In this document: positions 1 through 10,456 of the stretch, piece by piece
Numbering within the stretch: position 1 is the first letter of the stretch
How the letters are laid out: every line of letters starts with the position of its first letter
Assembly (NCBI GenBank): GCA_946965045.2
Contig: OX337232.1
Coordinates: forward strand, 3,224,001 to 3,288,000
Direction: 5' to 3'
Origin: Epithemia pelagica
Lineage: Eukaryota; Bacillariophyta; Bacillariophyceae; Surirellales; Surirellaceae
DNA length: 64,000 nt
Translations under genes and position numbers: made by a program
Notes under the pieces: generated by a model
Seen by the model: only the letters and a program-made list of their open reading frames with translations
What the model was told of the DNA's origin: nothing
Database searches by the model: none

Positions 1-3000
1 CGAGGAGGTTGTGGCAAAAACCAAGGTCAACAATCAAACACCCGCTTTCAGGGCCAAGAACCATCGCTGAAAGATTGCGTGTTTGATTATAGTGAAGATC
101 CCCAGTCGAAGCGTTACCTACGCAACGTTGAGTTGTTAGTGGGATACGTGGGGACATCATTCGACTACTACAACCTAGAGTATCAAAAGGCGCTGGAGAA
201 ATTGGAACTTAAAGATCCAGAGAAAGCAAAGATTCCTGATGATCCCACGGACCCCATTCAGATGGAAGAATGGAAAATGGAGTACAAGGCAAGAAAGGAT
301 CAAGTGAAGGCCTATCGCAACTTTCGTGCTTCCTTGTTCAGTGTCATTCTTGGGCAATGTACGCCCCTCATGAAGGACAAGTTGCAAGCCAAACCAGAAT
401 ATGAAGCGATCAACGATGAAAGGGACGGTGTAGCTCTACTCAAGTTGATCAAACAAACAACCTTCACGTTTGATTCCGGCCGAATCTACAAGCAGGTCGG
501 TCGTGACAAGTTGAAAGAAGAGTTTTATGGTTTGAAGCGCAGAAACAATCAAACCCTACACAGCTATTATGAAGTGTTTAGGGCAAAAGTGAAAGTTCTC
601 AATGAGGTCGGTGTGGTGTTGTATGATAAAGATCTCGTGGAGATGATAGCCAAGAAAAATGGAAGGGACCCTCCATCATCTATCGATCGAGAAGAAGCAC
701 AAGAGAGATGTGTTGCGATCCGATTCATCCAAACATGTGGCCATCGAGAGTATGAGGCCCATTTGCAAAACATGTTTTTGGACGGCCACAAGGATGTGTA
801 TCCTGCCACTCTGGCGGATGCAAGGGCAATTCTTGATAACCGCATGACAGGTAAACAGAAGCAACCGAATCAAAACCAACAGACCCCGACTGAGAATGCC
901 ACTGGCATGGCATATCATACACAAGAGTTGGACAACAGCAATGAAAGCCAAGCGGCGTCCACATTGACCGGTAACAGCCACATGACAGCAAATTCACGCC
1001 AAGCCCAGAGTCGAAATGGTAATGGCAACAATAGCCGAGGAAGAGAACAAGCGAGCACGGGCAGCGGCCAATCACGAGGCCATGAATCAAATCAGACACA
1101 AACCAACAATAATGGTGAATGGAATGAGATCAATGAATCAACGGGCCTTCAGGATGCACATCGTGACTCATTCCAATATTCGTTTTCTGCTTCTCCTTCA
1201 CAGGCTAGCATATCCCCCGAATGGCTACTCCTCGACAACCAATTGACAGTAGACATTATCCAAGACCCCAACCTCCTCAAGAATATTCACACAGCCGAGC
1301 GACCAATCATGATCCAAAGTCACGCTGGGCGGCGTCAGATCTCCAAACAAGGCCTACTCCCCGGATATGGCATCGTCTGGCATGACCCGGAAGGGCCGGC
1401 CAACATCATATCACTCAACAACGCACGCACAAGGTTCACAATCAAGTATGACAGCGATAACGGCAACACCTTCAATCTCTTCGACCGATCTTCAGGGCGA
1501 CTCAAACACCAATTCCTGCCAAGTCAAGACGGTTTGTTCTATATGGATACGTCAAGAATGCAGAGTAGTTTCATCACTACGGTTAATGATAATGAATCTG
1601 CTTATTCTCAAGACGAAGTCTATAGGGCTAAACTGGCACGATCATTAATGGCCAAGATAGGTCGTCCATCCACACGTGATTTCGTACACATCATACGAAA
1701 CAATCTGTTACCTAACACAACGATCACTGTGGACGACATCAAGAGGGCCGAGAAAATATATGGACCAGACCTTGGTAGTCTGAAGGGGAAGACGACTCGT
1801 CGTAAATCGCCTGTGGTTGACTTGTCACACACCGTACCACCACGGATCAAAGAAGAACACAAGGATGTGACCCTCACTGTTGATGTTCTCCACGTCAACA
1901 ACATTCCTTTCCTAGCAACGACGTCAAGGAAGTTGCATTTTGGGACCATGGAAGCAATGGCCAATACCACTGATGATGATGTCATGAACTTGTTGCGCAA
2001 AGTGGTTGCGATCTACCGTAGAGGTGGTTTGCGCCCGCGGATGTTACTTGCCGACGGAGCCTTCTGTTCCGACAAGATGAAGACCGAGCTGCAACTGATC
2101 GGTGTATTGTTAAATCCTACCGCAAGAGATGAACATGTGGGAGATATTGAAAGGTACATACGTACAGTAAAAGAAAGGATGAGATGTGTGTATAACACAC
2201 TACCATTCAAAGAAATCCCGAAGGTCATGATCATTGAGATGGCCAAATTCGCTACGTTCTGGCTGAATAGTTTCCCTCATCGGTTGGGGATTTCACAATC
2301 AGAAAGCCCACGACTGCTCGTCACGGGAGAACAAGTGGACTTCAACAAGCATTGTCGCTTCAAATTTGGACAGTACGTCCAATGTCATGAAGAACATGAC
2401 AACACGATGGCGCCCAGGACCATAGGTGCTCTAGCATTGAGGCCTACTGGAAATCGTCAGGGTAGTTATTATTTTTTGACTCTTGTCAGCGGCCGAGTCA
2501 TAACACGGAATCACGCCACAGTCCTACCGATGCCCCAAGAAGTGATCCAACGTGTGCACCAATTGGCTAGAGCCCAGAATATGCAACCAGGATTAGCCTT
2601 CGGTAATAGGGATAATCGGATTTTGTGGATGGATCAAGACAACGACATTTATAACGAAGAAGACGATGAATCCTACACCAATGAAGAAGAGGAGGACATC
2701 GATCTACGCTATGATGAAGAGATGATCGAAGATGAGCTGGTGGATGACGTTAACAATCCCGACTATGTTGATCCGGAAGCAGATGTCAACGGCAAACCTG
2801 CAATCAACCCGATGATTGGTCCCGATGACCAACACATGGAAATTCAAGGAGTGGGTGACCCACTAGCCGTAGAACTTGACGACATGAACGGTCCGGAAAT
2901 TGAAGGAGTGGAGGCAGATGGAGAACTGCCAATCCATCCTATCCCAGAAGATGATGATGGAGGAGGTGCAGTCCCGGAGGAGGCAGTGATGGATGTGGAG

Positions 3001-5000
3001 GAGGAAGTAGAAGAGAATGGGGGGGAGCTAGCCGGTGGAGAGAATATGGAAGAGGGACAAGACACTAACGAAGGTGTCGAAGATAGCAGCGAGGCTGATC
3101 CGGTACATCAACAACAACAACAACAACCACACAGATACAATCTACGGCCGAATCGTGAAAGGAGCTACGCGCACCGATACGGGCACTCGTTTGCTTGCAT
3201 CGATAATCTAAAAGGCGGGCGCTATGATGGAATCCTTCGAGATGGAGTGTTGTTTCTTGTGGCGACTGAGGTGAATCAAGCCACACCGCAGATGCCTATG
3301 AAGAAAGGCATCAAACTGTTTGGGAACAAGGGAGTGGCCGCCGTGAAGGTGGAAATCCAACAATTGCATGATCGAGGAGTACTGAGGGCAGTACACAAAA
3401 CTGACCTCAGTTGGAATGAGATACAACAAGCTCTGGGGTACCTAATGTTCTTGAAACGAAAAAGGTGTGGCAAGATAAAAGGACGAGGCTGTGCCGACGG
3501 ACGCAAACAACGTGCGTACATAGAGAAGGAAGATTCAGCTTCTCCTACCGTGGCCACCGACTCTGTATTCATCACTGCCGTCATTGATGCCTTGGAACGA
3601 CGTGTGGTCGCTGTGGCAGATATCCCAGGTGCATTTATGCACTCGGATATGGATCCTGGAGTGTACATGCGGCTTACTGGTCTAATGGCCGAGCTACTCC
3701 TAGAAGTCGATTATGAAGCATATGCCCCTTATCTGACATACGAGAAGGGCGAGCCGGCTATATATGTGGAAATGTTGAAGGCCCTTTACGGGACGTTGCG
3801 TGCAGCTCGTCTCTTCTGGGAAAAATTGACCGTGGTGCTCAAAAGCTGGGGATTTCAAATCAACCCCTATGATTCATGCGTTGCCAACAAAACAATCAAC
3901 AACAAACAATGTACGGTAACTTGGCACATTGACAATCTGAAGATATTGCATGTGGATGGTGCCGTTGTGACCAAATTTATTGACGACCTCAAAGCAGAAT
4001 TCGGACAGTTGGGAGAAATCTCCGTGTCGGAAGGGACAAGGCACGACTATTTGGGCATGTTCTTAGACTATGGAGAGGATGGGGTTGTGCAGGTGGATAT
4101 GAGATCCTACCTGGACACCATTTTGATCTCGCTACCAAAAGAATGGATCGGTAAAGCACGGTCACCCGCAGCTAAGCATTTATATCATACGGACCCGAAC
4201 GCTCGAAAGCTCAATGAGGAGGAAGCGGATCGATTCCACAGTGTAACAATGCAGTTAGCTTACATGGCGCAAAGAGGACGACCGGGTATACGCACTGCTG
4301 TGGCCTTTTTGAGCACTCGTGTCATGAATCCAGACGTTGACGATCAGAGAAAACTCGGTCGGGTTCTCAAGTACCTACAATCAACCAAGGACTTGATCCT
4401 ACGCCTAGAGGGTGATGGATCTGGAACACTCTGTTGGTGGGCGGATGCCTCCTTCGCTACTCACCCAGACATGAAAGGACAGACCGGCGGAGTAATGACT
4501 ATGGGCAAGGGTGCCGTCATGACTGCCTCGTCAAAACAAAAACTTGTGGCGCGAAGTTCGACCGAATGTGAGTTGATAGGCGTGCACGACGTGTTACCGT
4601 CAATGTTATGGAGTCAGAACTTTCTGAGAGCCCAAGGCCATGAAGTAAAGAACGTTGTACTTCACCAGGACAATCAAAGCAGTATCCTGCTGGAGCGAAA
4701 CGGTCGGTTGTCGAGCTCGAAAAGAACCCAACACATCAATCTACGATATTTTTATATCACAGATTGTATTCGTCGAAAGGACGTGAGTGTGCGTTTCTGC
4801 CCGACGGACGAGATGATTGCTGATTTCTTTACAAAACCGTTGCAGGGTCAAGCTTTTTATCGCCTGCGGGATATCATCATGAATGTGGTCCCGAGTAGTA
4901 AGTATCACTCCTCGGCCCAAAGGAGTGTGTTGAGGATATGTGACCAGGCGACGAGCAGCAGCGAACAAGCCGCGACTGAAGAGAGTGATTCGGAAGCAAA
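1..5000 (+). mobile_element. Ty1/copia retrotransposon, copy A, cut at both ends
   Basis: Position 1 matches 13750 of the full copy in the window, and the two copies run without any indel (constant offset 13749) up to position 5000. The left part (5' LTR, leader, upstream ORF and the first 32 codons of gag-pol) lies outside the window. The right part stops 73 bp into the 3' LTR, where the sequence jumps into a TrhO tail at 5001. By comparison with the full copy, the jump removes about 5.7 kb that would have held the rest of the LTR, the noncoding stretch, one NTPase gene and the flank. Confidence 0.93.
4928..5000 (+). repeat. Truncated 3' LTR of copia copy A (73 of 243 bp)
   Basis: It starts with TGTTGAGGATATGTG as the complete LTRs do and ends abruptly after GGAAGCAAA. 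The next base belongs to the TrhO-tail unit. No clear microhomology is seen at the joint. Confidence 0.9.
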
Positions 5001-5880
5001 CCGCAAACATACAGCATTCTTCGTCACCAATGTGGGTCCCCAATGGGTGGATATTCGGTATCTCGAGGATGGACCGATGGCCACACGGACAAGTCTTCGT
5101 CTCGGGAATGAGACATTGTGGGTTTGGCTGTATCCTCCGAATCAACTCGCAAACGTTTGGTGATGGGTCGAAAGTACTGGACCTTGAACTTTTTCTGGTC
5201 CTCCGACATTCGTGGCAATGTCTGTTGCGACACGGATGCATAGGGTTCCATGGCTCGTTTGGCATCTCGTACCGACTGCAACTCCACGACACAGGATCCA
5301 TAAAAGGCATTGGTTCGACGGTCCGTCAACCAATGGAGGATTGCAATGGGTCCCAACAGAGCTTCTAATTTCGTTCTGGTTATAGTCAAGGGCAATCTCG
5401 AGAGAAACAGACAGGTATCACGAAACACTTCAGTACGAGTATCAGGTTTGTCAAACAACGTTTCGAGTGTGCCGTTTCTTCGTTTGGTTGCTTCCCTCCT
5501 GCTGGAGTTGTTCGGCTCGTTGTTTCGTGTGGACCAAATTGGGTCGTACCGTGGGAGCCTGATATCCTTCTTGACAGAGGGGACACTGCAAGGTTTCGGG
5601 ATGGGCCGTGGCATGCGACACACAGGAGGGACACACAATGACGGGGACACCACAAACAACCGTCGATTCCGTCGTCGTCGTCGACTTGCTGGATTTGCCC
5701 GTGCTGCAGTGGAATTGTCCCCGATACTGGGTGCATACGCCGTGACACACGACGCAGGTGGGCAAAAAGGCGGCGGCCGTGGTGGACCTGGCACATTCCA
5801 ATTCGACCTGATCCAAGGGTTTTTCGGCCGGAACTTGTTCCATGCGTCGATCAAACAAATAATTCTTGCCCTTCCACAAA
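5001..5880 (-). pseudogene. TrhO/rhodanese gene tail, unit 1 (C-terminal exon fragment)
   Basis: This is a truncated copy of the last exon of the intact gene at 33907-35921. It carries the Cys-rich region and the RRM-like C-terminus but no rhodanese or N-terminal domain. Homology to the parent stops at about 5880, in the codons just after the parent's KTFPQGG stretch, where dehydrogenase sequence begins. An 11-nt deletion near 5470, relative to the parent, puts the Cys-rich part (frame read from 5948) and the RRM part (ending at stop 5024) in different frames, so no single protein can be made. The same lesion is in units 2 and 3. Confidence 0.88.
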
Positions 5881-6339
5881 GCAGGTCGAATGCGACGATG
5901 CAACTTGACCATTGACAAATGTTTGGCGACATCTTCCGTCATTGTCACGGGTGTTCCTTCAGCAAACTATCTGTTGAGGATATGTGACCAGGCGACGAGC
6001 AGCAGCGAACAAGCCGCGACTAAAGAGAGTGATTCGGAAGCAAAGGATCTAAACTTGAATGACGAAGATGCCGAAGCATGGACTTTGGTCCGTCGACGTG
6101 GCAAAAGCAACAATAGGCAAGATGAACAAGCAAGAGTTCATTCTAAGGAGATTACGTAGTTCGATAAGCCTATAAAGAGTTGCTTTTACGGCACGGCTTG
6201 TTTGAGTTTTAACACTATCGTCTTCCCACCAATCTTGTGCAAGATGGTGTCACCATTGTCAATGTTTCCGAATTTCCCAGTGTGGACGAAACGGCGCTTG
6301 TACGACGAGGAGTCAGGGTCAACTACGTACCACAAGTTG
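5881..6339 (+). pseudogene. Methylenetetrahydrofolate dehydrogenase exon fragment, interrupted by a solo LTR
   Basis: Coding remnants at 5881-5971 and 6215-6339 are parts of one exon, shown uninterrupted in unit 3 (25303-25513). The joined reading contains VIVTGVPSANYRLPT and YVPQVG, which match the C-terminal NAD(P)-binding region of MTD1/FolD-family dehydrogenases of one-carbon metabolism. A GT donor (GTAAGA) follows at 6340. No upstream or downstream exon of the enzyme is found nearby, so this is a captured single-exon fragment. The LTR with its CTATC duplication sits inside the codons for the NYR residues. The family call rests on motif recognition only. Confidence 0.75.
5972..6214 (+). 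repeat. Solo LTR of the copia element, with CTATC target duplication
   Basis: This is a complete 243-bp LTR from TGTTGAGG to TTTTAACA, flanked by CTATC at 5967-5971 and 6215-6219. The flanks are the same insertion site and target duplication as for the full element at 12696-18919. That is expected if the two LTRs of one inserted element recombined and the interior was lost. Confidence 0.95.
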
Positions 6340-6557
6340 GTAAGATGTGACTGCAACTTCCTGTAATGGACTCAAAACGTCTACTACTCAGAGTATCGTC
6401 ACGAAATAACATTCTTCATTATCACACAGTAATACCTCTGATATGATCATACTAGGTACAGATTATTTCAATATGAGGAAAACATCCAGAGTCACGGATG
6501 TCGGAGGATTTGGTAGATGTCGGATGATGTCCGATGATGTCCGATGTCCGATGATGT

Positions 6558-7879
6558 ATCATCCCAAAAGTTTATACAATAGGACAGCACGTCCACCGTG
6601 TAGAACTAGTACATAAGCCACGTATGTAGGGTGTAGTACTATGTATAAGTAGAATAGAAAAGAAGGAATCTTAGTCTTATTCCCGTGATGTGGAGCGGGC
6701 AGAGACGAGAGAGGTTGTGCGTTGTGCTCTTGCTTGCGTTTTGGCATGAAGAATGAAGACCTCGTCTCCTTGAGACAAGGATACTTCCCTGGTCGTTGCC
6801 ATCTCATTATTATGGACGATACTGGGGCTCTAAGTATCCAACTAATGTTTGTCGTCTGGGCGAGAGCAGTAGTGTTCTTGTCCACAGTGGCAGCAGGCAT
6901 CATAGGTTATCATAGGTTTTGTTTTGTGTCGTCCTTGTAGTTGTGTTGTTGCACCTCTTTGACATCAATCAATTGTTGGATTGTTGCATTTGGACAAGGA
7001 GTTGTTGGTTGTTGCATTGGTTGTCTGCAGTGCTTCTAGCTCGTCCATGTAGTTGTTGATTGTTGTTTTCGTCTTCATCAGGTTGTTGTTTTGGCTTCGA
7101 TAGGAAAGCTGGGAAAACAAGCCTCCCAGAGCCAAGGGCACAATGCATACCATCCTCATCTCTTTTTCTCAATGTTACTGCAGTGGATTGTTGTTTTGGA
7201 CACTGTCTTGTACGTTTGGTGGAGTTGATTGTTGCGCTCGTTGTCATTGTCGCTGCCATTTTCTCGTATGGGGGAGTAGATGTTTTTGCTTAAAGCAGAA
7301 GCTTCCATCGACCGACATTCATGATGGTAGTCTTCCATTGTGATCCATTTCGCTTGTCTTGGTGGCTCCTTCTCTGCGGTTGTTGCAATTGGTGTGTGGG
7401 TCAGAACATTCCAGTTGATTGCCGCATGTCATTGTCGTGGCTCTCCTTCGCCTCATGTAACATAATGCCAGCGGTGGCCATGCCCTCTCTTCTCCACTTG
7501 ATGGCCAGCATCTCCTCATTGAACTCTCCTCTGTACTGGCATTGATGTGAGCGAAGGCTTTTGCAAAAGCACCTGTGGGTTGTTGTCGTTTCGGTTTCTT
7601 GTCCTCCGACAACAAGTACTCCCTCATGGGTATGTCCAGTGAAGCGTGATGCCAGGGTTTGTGAAATTCCCTTCTGCTACATACAGCGCTTTCGTGACCC
7701 GGACAAGTGTCCAGCAAACTATTGAGTAAAACTGGTCACCATAGCCTACGAGTAGGCTATGGTACAGCGATCCTGTGCTGTGGCGCTATGTTAGGTACTG
7801 ATCATCAAGATTTCTAGGACTTCTGTCCGGTAATTTTTTCCGATATCCCTAAGTTTGTCCTATAAATTAGGGCTAATGT
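6558..7879. repeat. 1322-bp segment present in units 1 and 2, absent from unit 3
   Basis: Comparison with 25731/25732 shows a clean presence/absence difference bounded by ATGT at 6554-6557 and 7876-7879. It could be an inserted nonautonomous element with a 4-bp target duplication or a deletion in unit 3 at short direct repeats. The ends share only weak inverted similarity (TTTATA and AGGAC words). Within it are a TTG/TTGTT-rich part (6940-7290) and a 26-bp palindrome. Several short minus-strand frames are open but too broken to call a gene. Confidence 0.75.
7738..7763. other. 26-bp near-perfect palindrome (12-bp arms, 2-nt loop)
   Basis: ACCATAGCCTAC and GTAGGCTATGGT are exact reverse complements separated by GA. 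An identical copy occurs in unit 2 at 20443-20468. It is not followed by a T-run, so a terminator is not indicated; its function is unknown. Confidence 0.85.
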
Positions 7880-8033
7880 CGGATGTTTTTATCGCCAAAA
7901 GAATATGTACTCTCCAACCGTTGTAATTCTTCAAGAGAAATCACAAGGTTACGAGTCAATGATTGGCGGCAGGCCCAACAACTGAAGGATCACTGCTGGA
8001 TTTTGAGGCAAACCGTGTTTGCGCGCGAGCCCG

Positions 8034-8082
8034 AAACGACATCAAACGACATCAAACGACATCAAACGACATCAAACGACAT
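8034..8082. repeat. 10-bp tandem repeat (ACGACATCAA), about 5 copies
   Basis: There are nearly exact decamer repeats just upstream of ATACCTTTCGAC. Unit 2 has the same copy number at 20739-20787. Unit 3 has one copy fewer and one G-to-A variant (25884-25924). Confidence 0.85.
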
Positions 8083-8692
8083 ACCTTTCGACATTCCCGT
8101 TTGTTCCGTACTAGTAGAGAATGGTAAATCATATTCTATGGTATCATAATTCATAATACGTACTTTGCTTTAATATTGATCCTTTGTTTTGGTTTTGTCC
8201 GTTGGGTATTGGGAGAGAATATGCGACTCACGTGTAGCTACCGGAAGTTGCAGTTGCGGCGCTGGAGGAAAACCTTCATAAGAAGAATCTTTGCTATGAG
8301 TAGCGTCAGCAACAGAATACACAGGCAGCTATAGCTAGTTTAGCTAGGTTCTCCTAGCAATGTCCAGGAGTCAGTTGAGACGTTTGGATTCCTGGGTTTC
8401 TTGTACACACAAATGAAATCTTGCTGGAGGGCATGGCAACACTGGGCACCTTTTCAGCTGTACGTGGTCCCATGCAGTATCTCGTCGCTGAGCTCTTGAC
8501 GGATGGTGCCTTTTTTATCGAGTCAAGGTCTCGGGTGGTCAAAAGCCTCCGTTCCATCACCCACCCCATGGACCCGGTGTCTCTGAGCCTAAGTGGTATT
8601 TAGATGTCGTCCCCATTCCCGTACAGCTGACAAAAGTAAAACAAAGGCAATGCTTTGGATATTGGCAGCACGACACTCGGTCAAATCATAAT

Positions 8693-10456
8693 CTACGTGA
8701 CCATGTCGTCGCCCAACGTCTCTCCAGTCTCGTCCATGAGGGGTGCCGTCCACTGTATATCTCGGAGACACTCGAAGTCACGAATGGTAGCGGCAGAAAC
8801 GTGAATAGGATTGGGGGGTTGCGATCGCGGACGCTTGCTTCGTCGTTGAGGCGGATGTGGAATGCAGGTGAGCATGTTCATCACGGCATCGGAAGGGCTC
8901 AGGTACACAAGATATATGTTGTCAAACGATTGGAACCATTCACTTTTGTCGCACATCCTTTTGAAAGTGGGCAAAACGTTATCGTGATCTGCGACGTGCA
9001 CTTGCACTGCCCAGACGTCCTTTCCGTCCTTGCTCTTTAGAATCAAATCGATGGCAGGGAAATTCGAGTTTTTCGGTATGAAGAGCGTGTTTTCTGCCAT
9101 CATCTGAGCCGTTGGCAATTCTTGCGTCTCGAAGACCAAGCCGGAGTCCACCGAAGCAGGAAGCACATCTCTCGTTGGATCTTTGGACAGGACTAAGCTC
9201 TTGCGAAATCGCACGATGACAATCAGTTCAAAAAGACGCCCTCGAACATCATTGGAAACGTTGACTTTGGCACATACCGCGAGGAGAACCCTTTCATTTT
9301 TCTCGACAAACTGTATCAAATCGTTCCAGAAGATAGTACGGTACGCCACCAGCACAGCTGGGAAAAGAGGTACAATGAGGCCGTCTCTCCAAGCGGAGTA
9401 TTTCCTGTCGTAGTACAGCACTGAGCTTGGTTCAGGTGGAATCGAGAGCAAGCAATAAACTGCAGCAAGTTTGATAGACTGGATTGCCACCGTATTCGCA
9501 CTATTTTCTGCCAACAACTGGCCGACTGCCGCACCGACGTCGCGGATACATTCAGATTCGTATCTCGCTGGCGATTCCAGATACTCCGCAACTTGCAAGG
9601 GGCACAGTCCCGTCACTTTCTTCAAACGAAGCAGTTCCTCGCCGTGATCATCATGAGCTGCCAAATGAGGCTGCCACACCAGCATTTCCTCGACTGCCAA
9701 AGACAACGGATGATCATAGACACGAAAACCAGGATGGTTTTCTTTGTAAGCCGTTGAATTGTTTGCTGATGCGGAGACCACACACTTCATCCTGTTTCGT
9801 TTATTCAATTGCTTCATAAGATAAAATGGGGGCGGCAACACACCGACATCTTTGGCAGTCGAGAACTGAGGCCGGGCGAATATTCTGTTGATTTGGTCAA
9901 ACACGAAGAACCAATCCTTGTCGATGGTCGGAAGAAGGTCTTCAATGCGATCAATTATCGTCAGCAACGTATCCGTTGTCACCATAGCACGGTCAATACC
10001 AATTGCTTGTGTGCTGGACTTGATCGAACGGCACATAGCCTGCAACAAGCCAAAATTATCCTTCCAGTCTTCACAGGTCGGAATGAACGTGACGATTGCG
10101 CCGCGCGCTCTCAGTCTACGAACCAGGTTGACCATTGAATGAGATTTCCCAATGCCCTGCGGGCCGCGCACAAAGAGACCCTTCACTTGATTCTCGTGAA
10201 TCAGAAGTTCTTCCATCTTCTCGACGATATCGGGTCGATAAAGGACGCCTGAACGACTAGTTTTTTCGAACCGCTCCACCGGAAAGCTCGCCGGCAATTC
10301 AACTGCAAAATCCATGGGATGCATCTTGACCGCAGGGTCAAGATGATGACCATGCTCTTCAACAGCGGCAAATTCCTTCAACGCCTGCAAAAATTTGTCC
10401 ATGATCTGCTCCATTGTCGCCAATGCAATGCAATAGGAGTACAAGTTTTTTTTCAA
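8693..10456 (-). CDS. Crinkler/RHS-like P-loop NTPase with C-terminal REase-fold domain, copy 1
   Basis: This is an intact single-exon frame of 587 codons. Residues 98-105 (GPQGIGKS) are a Walker A loop, VFDQ at 185-188 fits a Walker B strand, and CVVSAS at 225-230 could be a sensor strand, so the middle is a STAND/AAA-like ATPase. The last third looks like the restriction-endonuclease fold of Crinkler and trypanosome RHS proteins: Glu410 in a helix (GRLFE), then FPAIDLIL with Asp470, then VQVHV with Gln485 and His487. The classical Crinkler secretion/LFLAK-type N-terminus is absent, so a secreted effector role is not supported. Met15 (MEQIMDKF) is an equally plausible start. The family assignment is motif-based inference. 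Catalytic activity is unknown because the usual Lys of PD-(D/E)XK is replaced, as is common in this clade. Confidence 0.72.
   Translation of the reverse strand: MKKNLYSYCIALATMEQIMDKFLQALKEFAAVEEHGHHLDPAVKMHPMDFAVELPASFPVERFEKTSRSGVLYRPDIVEKMEELLIHENQVKGLFVRGPQGIGKSHSMVNLVRRLRARGAIVTFIPTCEDWKDNFGLLQAMCRSIKSSTQAIGIDRAMVTTDTLLTIIDRIEDLLPTIDKDWFFVFDQINRIFARPQFSTAKDVGVLPPPFYLMKQLNKRNRMKCVVSASANNSTAYKENHPGFRVYDHPLSLAVEEMLVWQPHLAAHDDHGEELLRLKKVTGLCPLQVAEYLESPARYESECIRDVGAAVGQLLAENSANTVAIQSIKLAAVYCLLSIPPEPSSVLYYDRKYSAWRDGLIVPLFPAVLVAYRTIFWNDLIQFVEKNERVLLAVCAKVNVSNDVRGRLFELIVIVRFRKSLVLSKDPTRDVLPASVDSGLVFETQELPTAQMMAENTLFIPKNSNFPAIDLILKSKDGKDVWAVQVHVADHDNVLPTFKRMCDKSEWFQSFDNIYLVYLSPSDAVMNMLTCIPHPPQRRSKRPRSQPPNPIHVSAATIRDFECLRDIQWTAPLMDETGETLGDDMVT

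Larger units (their letters stand above)
1..5163 (+). pseudogene. copia gag-pol polyprotein, 5' partial, with chimeric C-terminus
   Basis: The frame is open from position 1; the full copy shows that the true start lies upstream, so the internal start at 79 is not real (the aligned codon is a Val in the other copy). The order is gag, aspartic protease, integrase, reverse transcriptase and RNase H. The protease box reads DNQLT here against DNQST in the full copy, and the reverse-transcriptase box reads HIDN in both. After the RNase H region (SSTECEL) the frame enters the 3' LTR and then crosses the 5000/5001 junction. It continues for about 54 codons in antisense TrhO-tail sequence to a stop at 5161-5163, so the native LTR-encoded C-terminus is lost. 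The protease change and the foreign C-terminus make an autonomous role doubtful. Confidence 0.85.
6340..8692. other. Noncoding part of unit 1 between dehydrogenase fragment and NTPase gene
   Basis: No reading frame with recognisable protein features is seen on either strand. The short frames are low-complexity or frame-broken, and similar ones recur in all units only because the DNA is repeated. The stretch holds a GATGTCC-rich patch (6500-6557), the 1322-bp presence/absence segment (6558-7879), a decanucleotide repeat (8034-8082) and about 600 bp of unremarkable sequence before the stop of the NTPase gene. Confidence 0.6.

Noticed and set aside
79-81. Start codon for copia copy A at 79
   Set aside because: The codon is GTG (Val) in the full copy, and the frame is open to position 1; the real start lies outside the window.
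5310-5915. 201-codon plus-strand frame repeated at 12034 and 24732
   Set aside because: It is the antisense of the TrhO tail and owes its length to the sense codons; the same frame is broken in the parental gene.
7319-7717. Minus-strand 132-codon frame in the 1322-bp segment, with other short frames nearby
   Set aside because: Composition changes frame to frame and no motif is seen; repeated only because the segment is duplicated.
8034-8082. CRISPR-like short repeats
   Set aside because: These are contiguous decamers without spacers, in nuclear eukaryotic sequence.
8354-8603. Overlapping short frames on both strands conserved in all three units
   Set aside because: Conservation is expected from the recent duplication, and the substitutions seen are not biased to silent positions.
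8693-10456. Secreted Crinkler effector
   Set aside because: No signal peptide and no LFLAK-type N-terminal domain; only the NTPase and nuclease-like parts resemble the family.
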